Assembly: GCA_950097015.1 (NCBI GenBank)
Contig: CATNEN010000001.1
Location: 13,847,501 to 13,911,500 of the forward strand
DNA from: Macrostomum hystrix
Lineage: Eukaryota > Platyhelminthes > Macrostomidae
Length of the DNA: 64,000 bases
Direction: 5' to 3'
The notes beneath the pieces are model-generated. The model did no database searches. It saw nothing but the letters and a program-made list of their open reading frames with translations, and was not told the DNA's origin. Positions 55,924 through 64,000 of the stretch are shown one piece after another. Every line of letters begins with the position of its first letter. Position 1 is the stretch's first letter. The translations under genes were made by a program, and so were the position numbers.

Positions 55924-58900
55924 TTAAATGTGAACATAGAACTGAGGTTGATGTGGATCCTGGATATTTGCAAGGCGTGCTGTTGTTGCGGATATCAGTG
56001 CTGTTACACGGAAAGGTCCTTTGTATTTGAAGGCATGTTTGTGCGTATGCTGTGCCGGGTAGTGTAGGTAGACGATATCTCCCACTTGTAAAGTAAAGAT
56101 GCATGATTACTTGTTGTAGGTACGGTAGATTGATTGTCGAGATTATGTTTTGCAATTTGCCATGCTAGGTGTAATTGAGAAGTGAACTTTTGTAGTGTCG
56201 TTGGCGTGTCAACATATTGAGATGGCAGTAATTTCTGAACTAATAGGTTCGGTGGTTGAAAGTCTCTAGAGAACATCAGAATGAATGGTGTGTTCTCTGT
56301 TGAGCGATGAACTGCGCTGTTGTAGGCCATTGTCACTGATTGTATGTAAATAATCCAATCTTCAGGTTGCTTATAGACAAAGTGTGTCAACATTTCATGT
56401 AGGTTTCTGTGAAATCTTTCGACGAGGTTTGCTTTTGGATTATATGTCGAGGTGAATATCTGTTGAATATTCAGTAGTTTGGCGGCCTGTTGAAATAATT
56501 GTAATGTGAATTGTGTGCCATTGTCAGATGTTAGCGTCTTCGGGTTCCGAATTTGCAGATAATTTCATTATAGAAGGCCATTGCTACTGTTGTCGCTGTG
56601 ATGTCAGGTATCGGAATGGCAACGGCGAATTTCGAGAAAACATCCAAGGCTGTAAAAATGTAGTTGTAGTCGATAGAGTGTTGTCGAGCCGGTGGTAGTG
56701 GTCCGGTAATGTCAATTGACACTGTGTCCCATGTAGTTGTCTTCGGCACTGATTGGAGTTCAGGTTTTTGTCGTCTTTCGATTTTTGTTGAAGCACATGA
56801 GTGACATTGTATGCAGTACTTGCGAATGTCTAAATTCATTGTTGGCCAAAAATAGAATTAGACTACTCTATGGATTGTTTTCTTGGCGGATAAGTGTCCG
56901 GCTAATGGACTATCATGGAGTTCGTGTAGGATCGCTGAACGGAATGTGTATGGTAGGTACAGTCGCGGAATATTGTTGTACACCCAGTAGAGTGCGAGTT
57001 CTCTGAAAACTAGACTAGTTTTGTGCTTTCGTAAGAATTGTTTTTCGATTTTTGTAAGTTATTTTTCCGTTTCTTCATTATCTTCTTGTATGGCTTTGTA
57101 AAAGGAATCGTCTTGTTGTGCTTTCAACAAGTCTTTTATGGTTGGAATTGGATGAACTGCATTGATCTCGTATGTTCTGGACAGTGCATCAGCGGCTTTA
57201 CTCATTGGCCCTGGTTTGTAAACCAGGTGAAAGTTGTAGTCCTGTATTTGAGGACCATTCGGATAAGTCTATTGTTCGTCTGTCCTTTTGTTTTAACAAC
57301 GTGAGTCAGCGGTGCATGATCTGTGCGAATGATACGCTCGTAGTTGGCAGTGGTGATCCATAGATGTAGTAATGGAATTGTCGAAGAGCAAACAGAACAG
57401 CTAGTAGTTCTCGTTCAGTGGCTGACCATTTTGTTTCGTTTGTTCTTAGAGCTCTGCTGATGTAAGCAATCGGTTTTTCTTTCTTTGGTTCCATTTCCTG
57501 AAGTAGTACTGCTCCTAATCCACTTCCTGATGCGTCTGTTTCTATGATAAAAGGTTTGTGGAAGTTCGGGTGTTTGAGAAGAGCATCACTAGTTAGTTGT
57601 TGTTTGATTCTATCGAAACTTTCCTGTTGTTCCGCTTTGCAGTTGTCTTCTTTCCACTTTGGAATTTTTAGTAGTTCGTACAATGGTTTAGCCGTTTGTG
57701 CAAAGTTAGGTAGGAATTTTCGGAAATATTGTGCTAGTCCAAGGAATGACTGCAGTTTGGTAATTGACGTAGGTTTCGGGAACTTCTTGACCTTGTCGAC
57801 GTTATTTGGGTCTGGTGATATGCCTCGTGATGAAACGTGATGTCCAAGATATCGGACCGAATCTCTGCAGAATTTACATTTTGTTGGTTGCAGTTTTAGA
57901 CCTTGTTGTCGGAGTAAGAAGAGAGCTTGTTCCATGACTTTTACTAGTTGTTCAAAGTTATTTCCAGAGGCAAGGATATCATCAACATAGTGAAGCAGAT
58001 TTGTACATCCGGCTAGCATATAGGCTGTAAGACGGCTCATTGTTGCTGGTGAGTTGGAGATTCCCATTGGACTTCTCTGATACGCGAAAACTTCTCCTTT
58101 GTAAGTTTTGAAGGCAGTGTATTGTTTTGAGTCTTCTTCAAGTTCGATTTGCCAGAATCCATGTCGTAGGTCAAACACAGTGAAGAGTGTTGCCGTATTG
58201 AGTCGTGCTAGCAGTTCTGAGATTTTTGGTAGACTTTGTTGATCGGTGGGAATGTACTTATTTAGGACTCGGAAATCACAGACGAGTCGTCTTTCGTTTG
58301 TTTCTTTCTTTTCGACAAGAAGGCAAGGTGAAGAATATGCTGAGACGGTTCGTTTTATGATCCCTGCTTTAAGCATTTTTTCTATGATTTCATCGAAATG
58401 TTGTTGTAGGTGTTTAGCAACTGGATATGGTTTACATTGGATTGGTTCTTGATGAGGTAGTAGTTCAATCTTTTGCTTGATATCACGAGCACATCCGATG
58501 TCGTAATCGTGATGACAGAAGACGTCGTTATACTTCCACAATAGATCTTTAACTTGTGCTTTTTGTCCTTCGGTGATTGGACTTTGAGAAAGATCAATTT
58601 GTTGTAGGAATTTTTGTTTAGACATTTTTGTTGTTGTGTCTGGTTGGATGAGCATTACTGAAGCTTGTGTGTTGAGATGTCCCATGCATGTTCCTGCATA
58701 GATTTTTACTGGATGTTGATTTGGATTTATAATTTGTACTGGGATGTTTCTTTCCTTTGTGATAAGGACTAGAGCCGTTGGTATTAAAACTTCTTTTGTT
58801 GTGAGGATCTTCTTTCTTGGTTCAAATATCATAGCTTCTTCGACATCGTCATGATTGGCGAGGTATGCTTTAACCCAACATGTACTTTCCGGTTGTATGA

Positions 58901-59447
58901 AAACATCTTGTTTAATATGTACTTTTGGTTGAAGGTGAACTTGGCTGACTAAGGGATGTTCCACATTGTCCAGTTTGAATGTTTGTTTGTTGAAATCAAA
59001 TGTTAATGGTGGATTCATCTGCCGAAATGTGTCGATTCCAATAATAACATCTTGACTTGGAAGATGGTCAATAACAAATTCTTGTACTAGAAGTTGCTTG
59101 TTTGCAAGTTTAAGTGATATATTCACTTGTCCTAGGATATTAAGTGCATGTCCTCCGGCTCCGGCGACAGCGATTGAAGAAGGTCGCATATGAAGTTGCA
59201 ATTTGTCGTAGAGTCTTTTTGTGATGACTGTGATTGAACTTCCTGAGTCGAGAAGTGCTTTACTGGGCATGTTGTTTATAAATACTTGAGCCATCGCTCT
59301 ACCCATATTGGCTTGCAAGGTGCAAATGTAATTTGCTGGCCATTTTGGATCCGTTGGTAGACGAGGAGATGTCGGCGGTGGTCTCGCTGTCCTGATTTTA
59401 ATTTTTGGGTAAATATTTAATCGTTCTGGTTCTGGTGCTGTTGGCAA
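55924..59447 (-). pseudogene. Ty3-type pol (protease, RT, RNase H, integrase), frameshifted
   Basis: The first frame (59,447-57,306) runs 713 codons. It contains a retropepsin motif LLDSGSS (~59,240), RT with LVCDFRVLNKYIP and YVDDILA (~57,980), and RNase H with ETDASGSGLGAVLL (~57,530). It breaks inside the RNase H end. Integrase follows in pieces: a zinc-binding CIQCHSC with VSIDITGPLPPA (56,839-56,531), then a shifted frame with TSDNGTQF and ERFHRNLHEML, and a GPY/F-like KYKGPFRV near 56,020. The pol frame is open about 70 nt further upstream than 59,447 and overlaps the preceding ORF in the -1 frame. No canonical slippery heptamer was seen in the overlap. Non-functional as it stands because of at least two or three lesions. 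Confidence 0.85.
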
Positions 59448-61384
59448 TAATTGTTTTCCTTGATCTTGTAGTAGAGTTTCTTCATTTTTTCGTTGGGTGT
59501 AGTAGTTTCTTGTTGTTTGTCAATTTGGAAAATCCGTTGTTTTGCTGGATAGGCTCGTGCTACACATCGTACTGCTGTGATAAAGATCATTAGTGCAAGG
59601 TGAATCCATACAATGCATGCACTGGAGAAGATGAATCCCTGATAGTAACTTCCTTTTCCTTGGAGTAAATCGAGAAAGCTATTCGACCAAAAGGATCCTA
59701 TTGCGTTATGTATGATGAATCCTGTCGAAAAGGATTGTTCTTTGTCCTGTTGGTTGTTTTGGGTAAAGAGCTTTTTCATCATCTGTCGTTGGGCGATAAA
59801 AACTTGAAGAAAATCATTAATTGTCCATCCTAGTGTGATTTCGTCAAGTTTGATGTCACTAAATGGTTTATAGGTGGTCTTATTTATCTTGAGCTGTAGG
59901 TCCGCTAGTTCGTATGTTTCGTCGATAATAGCTTGCATACCAGTGATGTTTGTAATGTGCCCAGTTGTTGAGACCTTGTGTAGTTTATTATTAATGTTGA
60001 AATAGTTGGCTGCGTCAGCGCAGGGTCTCGGGATTACAGTTCCAACAATTATATTGTGCACAGTATCTAGAAATCCTTGAATTCGTTTCCCATTGTAGTA
60101 AGCTTCGATTCGGGGTTTATCGTAGCACGTAGTTGATGTGTTTGATGGCAAGATATTAAAATGATGTAGTGGCACACATTTGTAGATCAACAGATGGCCA
60201 TAGATGGGGATAGCTAGAACATCTCGAATGCCTGTGATTTTTCTGAATGTAGACGTTGGATTGACATAATAATTTTGTCGTGCATAGTTAAGTGCAGTTT
60301 CGTGCATTCTACAAGTCAGTTGGATCAGGGATTTGTGCAAGTAGTTGAGTTCTTTATGTAGGTTATGTTCCATTGCTGCGAGTTTTGCCGCTAGTAGTCG
60401 TGCAGAAACCATTGATGGTCTTTGTATTTCTCTCCTTTTCCGAGCTGTGTTGGTTCTTGTTGAATAAGTACCATTTACCAGTCTCATAAAGGTATCCTCA
60501 TCCATATCACGTAATTCGAGCGGTATCTCTTGTTCAGACACTAGAAGTTTTTTGGAGTTATCCTTACCGTTAATTCGGAGATACTTGGGTTTTTTGGAAA
60601 CGTTAGAGCAAAATCCGACGTACTCGCAAGGAAAGTATTTGACAGTAGATTTCCTTTTATTGTATGGTACTTCTGGAATTTACAATCAATATTTGGTTCA
60701 ACTTTCCATGCAACGAAGTACTGTCGTTGGTATTCTGTAATCTCATAGTGTGGGTTTTGTCGATGTTCAATTTGCCATTTGTAATTTTGATGATATGTTG
60801 GAGCCAGCGGTACTTGCCATACGAGCGTACTGCTTCGTTCCAGAGTTTTGCTGTTTCGCAGAACCCTGTGTTGTACTTACAGTCTTCAAGTGATAATTGT
60901 AGAGATTCCATGTTTTCAAACGGATTGTGGTAAAACAAGACTTTCCGGATCAAGTAACTGTTTGTCGTGGTGTAACGTGGCTATATGTATTCGTTCCAAT
61001 GGACATATCTACCGTTCGCACTGTTCTTGGTTCTGAAGAGTTGAGAGTTATCAATCTTTTCATCGGCATGAAGTTCTCCATCTTTAGAAAATAATGTTTG
61101 GTTCCACTGAAGGCATTCTTCTTGTGTGACAGGCAGTGCTGTTTGCCAGAATCGGATGCGATTCCATTGGATGTACCAAACCTTTTCTAGTTCATGTTTA
61201 TCTCGGAAACAGACAATACCATATTGTCTATGTTTCTTTGTGTTTGCTTTGTAGACATCGATCGTTAATGGAATAGGTTTTGTTTGATTAGTTTTAAAGT
61301 AACTGCACTTGATTTCCGTTGGTATGTTGTAAATGACTGGTTGGATGTTGGCATCAGTAGGGCATATCATGGGCACTGAAGATA

Positions 61385-62688
61385 CGAGGAGCGTACTGAA
61401 AGTTTTGAGATACGTCTGACTTATAAGTTGCAGCTGCGCGCCTTTTAATGTACATACTGTACCACCTTAAAAATGAATGAGTATAAATTTTCAGCCTTTG
61501 CGCTCTTGTCAATTTTTCACAATCACTCTTCAAAGTCAATACCCCCTACCAAACTGTACTCGCTCCAATGGAGTTGACAAACCGCGACTTTCGTGCCATG
61601 ATTGTTTATGACCAGCGTAAAGGTCTCACGCAAGAGCAATGCGTTGAAAGTTTACGTGCTGCCTTTGGAGACCAAGCCCCTTCACGTGCCACCGTTTTTC
61701 GGTGGTACAGTGAATGCAAGTGGGGCCGGAGCAGCCTTGATGACGAGCCTCGGTCGGGACGTCCAGTTTCCGCTGTCACGGACGAAAACATCGCTGCCGT
61801 CCGGAGAATGATCGACGAAGACCGGCGAGTGACCTGTGCCGAGATCAGGGAGGCTCTTGGCATTGGATCGGCAGCGGTTACGACCATCCTACACGACAAG
61901 CTGGGAGCCTCCAAGCGATGTGCCCGATGGGTGCCCCACAACCTGACGGAGGACCAGAAAGCGGAGAGGGTGCGTTGGTGCGAATTCATGCTTGAAACGA
62001 CTCTGGCACCTCGAAGCGATGCTGGGAGATTGTCACAGGTGATGAGACCTGGGTCTACCAGTACGACCCGGAAACCAAGCAGCAGTCGGCAGTTTGGCTC
62101 CTTCCGGATGATGCCACTCCAACGAAGGTCAAGCGGGCCCGCAGCGTCGGGAAGCAGATGGTGGCGACTTTCTTCAGCCAGGCTGGCCACCTGGCGACTG
62201 TAGCGCTCCAAGACAGGCGTACAGTCAATGCCGACTGGTACATCAACCAGTGCCTGCCGCTGGTGTTTGATGCGTGGCGCAGACGCCGGCCGCGCACCGG
62301 ACTTCGTGGCCTGCTGCTGCACCACGACAATGCCAGTGCGCACACGGCTGCTGCAACATTGGCATTTCTGACCGAGAATGGAGTCCAGCTGGTGACGCAT
62401 CCTGCATATTCGCCGGACCTGGCACCCTGCGACTTCTTTCTCTTCCCTTTGGTGAAGAACCAACTGCGCGGGACTCGGTTTGAGAGCCCTGAAGCAGCAA
62501 GAATCGAGTTCGAGCGGGTGGTTTCAGCAGTGCCTGAAGAACAGTGGGCTGGAGCCTGGACGCAGTGGTTTCACCGAATGAGGAAATGTGCACAAGCTGG
62601 TGGCAACTACTTTGAAAAATTGTGACAGAGAATTTACCTCAGACACTTTTGGTTTTGGTGCATCTCAAAACTTTCAGTACACCCCTCG
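61385..62688 (+). mobile_element. mariner transposon (1,304 bp) flanked by TA
   Basis: Terminal inverted repeats of about 28 bp (cgaggagcgtactgaaag on the left; cgaggggtgtactgaaag reversed on the right, about three mismatches) are bounded by TA on both sides (61,383-61,384 and 62,689-62,690). Size and TA target are standard for mariner. It sits opposite to and inside the env-like ORF. Confidence 0.95.
61568..62625 (+). pseudogene. mariner transposase, single frameshift
   Basis: N-terminal 140 codons give the paired helix-turn-helix DNA-binding region and the linker motif WVPHNLTEDQK. A frameshift lies between about 62,000 and 62,014. The catalytic core continues in the other frame: GDETWVY (first Asp), LLHHDNASAH (second Asp) and YSPDLAPCDFF (third Asp). 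The spacing between the second and third Asp is exactly 34 residues, so this is a D,D34D mariner. Apart from the frameshift, all three catalytic residues are kept. Length would be about 350 residues, as usual. Confidence 0.93.
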
Positions 62689-63424
62689 TAGTACAACTGT
62701 CGGGAGAAGTAACATCACGATGGCTGAAAACAACCATCTTATCAGTATGTGCCTTTTCTTTTTCTTCACTTTGGTTGGTGGTTTATTGGTGTTTATTGAA
62801 TATCGTTGGTCTTCTGTCTCTCCAATTGGTGGAGTAAGGCGCATAGAAAAGTGCCATGGGTTGTTGCATCCTGATGGTCTGGTTTGTTGGTTATACCAGG
62901 TTGGTTTTTTCATATCGAATGTTAATGGTGTATTGAGAGTTTGCGGTACGGTACTTGTAGTATCCGTTCTCATGTCGATCCACGTTGTTGGTTCATCATA
63001 GACATGATCGTCATCCTTTTCCATCGACGTACCGTAGTCACTTTTAGTCTGAGAAGATCTATCGTGCTTCGAGTAGTACGATTCGGTATTCACTGCTTTA
63101 TTGTGTCCATTCTGTCCTTCCGATAAATTGACAGGGGTTATGTTTTCGTATTCGAGATCAGGTTTGTACTTGGGTGTCGAAGGCGGTGTCTCTGTCAAGT
63201 CGATGTCATCGACTAAAATTTGTAGCATGCTGATGCTTTCTTCAGACGTGTTGTGTGAATTTGTCGCACTGTGGTCCTCATTACTCCTTTCTGTGGATGT
63301 GGACAATTCATCTATGCCTTCTTTGTTTTGCAGAACTTTTGAAAGATCGCTCATCGTTGGAATTTTGAATAATCCTTTGATTTGTTGTTGTAATTGCTTT
63401 CGTTCAATGTGTTGACAGGTGTTG

Positions 63425-63480
63425 AAGATTATTAATTATTAAAATTATTAAATAAGATTATTATTATTATTATCAAAAAG
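63425..63480. repeat. AT-rich microsatellite-like tract
   Basis: Imperfect attatt/attaaa repeats at the upstream edge of the retroelement; may mark the break where its 5' part was lost. Confidence 0.6.
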
Positions 63481-63826
63481 ATTATTGTTTACCGATTGTA
63501 CCATATGACTAAGCTTATTGTTACTGTGGTTTGGCATACTCGACTTGAAGCATTATTTAACGCTGAAGCATTGTTTAACGCCGATTGTTTAATCCCGATT
63601 GTTTAACGATGCCTCATCGAATCAGAAACGTTCTAGACTTCACTGAGTGTGTATTGTCTATGGCTACAACTGTGCCATATGGAGTGAAAAGCAGTAGAGG
63701 AATACATAGGTTGGACTCTGCTAAGCTGTGCCATAGACTATTGGAGCGAAAAGGAGTAGAGAAATGCAAAGGGTTTGCGTTTAAAAATACAAGTTATAAG
63801 TTTCACTGTCTGCACTGATTCCAAAA

Positions 63827-64000
63827 ATGCATCTAATACATTGGAAAAACTTGCCGACCGACTCTTTTAACGGAGTATCTGCTAGCGAAATGGATTTTCT
63901 TTCAATGCTGAGTGCAACGGACCACTCGGAGGACGCTGATCTACTGGAATTTGTCAACTTCTTAGAAGATCCCGCCCGTGAAGATCAGTCGGTGCTGGAC
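63827..64000 (+). CDS. acidic ORF running off the right edge (partial)
   Basis: An open frame of 58 codons from ATG at 63,827 without a stop before the window end. It contains acidic, leucine-rich stretches (EDADLLEFVNFLEDPARED) reminiscent of transactivation domains. No family recognised. An upstream plus-strand ORF ends at 63,818. Could be the first exon of a host gene or chance. Confidence 0.3.
   Translation, partial: MHLIHWKNLPTDSFNGVSASEMDFLSMLSATDHSEDADLLEFVNFLEDPAREDQSVLD

Larger units (their letters stand above)
59417..63354 (-). pseudogene. envelope-like glycoprotein ORF, interrupted
   Basis: Three pieces on the minus strand. The N-terminal 221 codons (63,354-62,691) are polar and acidic and end in a Lys-rich patch followed by a hydrophobic segment, like a signal anchor. 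After the nested mariner, an ectodomain-like part continues (61,382 to about 60,660) with one in-frame TAG near 60,981. After a frameshift near 60,660, the last part (to 59,417) carries a furin-like RKRR site, a heptad-like stretch and a C-terminal hydrophobic membrane segment with a basic tail. This order (processing site, coiled coil, membrane anchor) is typical of class I-like fusion glycoproteins, hence the call; no sequence family was identified. It precedes pol, which is unusual. Described as broken; no intact product is encoded. Confidence 0.55.
53481..63415 (-). mobile_element. Ty3-type endogenous retroelement with env-like ORF and RING ORFs, decayed
   Basis: On the minus strand the order is env-like ORF (63,354-59,417), pol (59,447-55,924), two double-RING ORFs (55,634-55,257 and 54,962-54,450), a candidate polypurine tract (54,046-54,056) and a candidate 3' LTR (54,041-53,481). 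No gag ORF or 5' LTR was found between 63,415 and the window edge, so the 5' end is truncated or lies outside. Pol contains protease, reverse transcriptase, RNase H and integrase. Frameshifts and stops make it defective. A mariner is nested in the env-like ORF. Confidence 0.75.

Noticed and set aside
59440-59520. Programmed -1 frameshift site between the env-like ORF and pol
   Set aside because: The frames overlap in -1, but no X-XXY-YYZ heptamer was found in the overlap, so the mechanism is not claimed.

Overview
This window looks like nuclear DNA of an invertebrate animal. It has spliced genes with GT-AG introns, metazoan protein families (Mab-21/cGAS-like, a Pol mu/TdT-like family X polymerase, ALK-type glycine-rich secreted proteins, RING-H2), a mariner, a Ty3-type retroelement and more than 15 minisatellites. 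The minisatellite load and the combination of families would suit a free-living flatworm or another lophotrochozoan, but the sequence alone does not settle the taxon. All spliced models were built by hand from splice-site phase and protein similarity recognised by eye; no search was run.

Layout. 0.2-1.2 kb: last two exons of a coiled-coil gene (+). 4.2-12.3 kb: a large three-exon gene (-) predicted to encode about 2,471 residues, with an N-myristoylation signal, about 47 near-identical 33-residue ankyrin repeats, a nucleotidyltransferase core and a Mab-21 C-terminal domain. 13.3-15.0 kb: a small four-exon RING-H2 gene (+) whose last intron holds a LINE relic and a 44-bp minisatellite. 17.6-20.9 kb: a short-array paralogue of the ankyrin/Mab-21 gene (-), frameshifted by a 59-nt deletion. 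21.4-25.5 kb: two related 23-bp minisatellites on either side of a putative TIR element. 25.9-33.4 kb: mostly AT-rich DNA with one low-complexity ORF and two short-unit arrays. 33.7-41.9 kb: a seven-exon BRCT plus family X polymerase gene (-), with a different minisatellite in four of its six introns. 43.6-52.2 kb: two tandem paralogous secreted glycine-rich (ALK_LTK-GRD-like) genes (+) and an orphan signal-peptide exon. 53.5-63.4 kb: a decayed Ty3-type endogenous retroelement (-). It has an envelope-like ORF placed before pol, two double-RING-finger ORFs after integrase, a candidate 3' LTR, and a nested mariner inside the envelope-like ORF. A partial acidic ORF (+) runs off the right edge.

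The best candidate for an undescribed system is the tandem pair of putatively membrane-anchored ankyrin-repeat/cGAS-like (Mab-21) genes. Their architecture suggests an innate sensor or effector whose ankyrin array is diversifying and homogenising by recombination. The second candidate is the retroelement, with its unusual order (env-like, pol, RING, RING).
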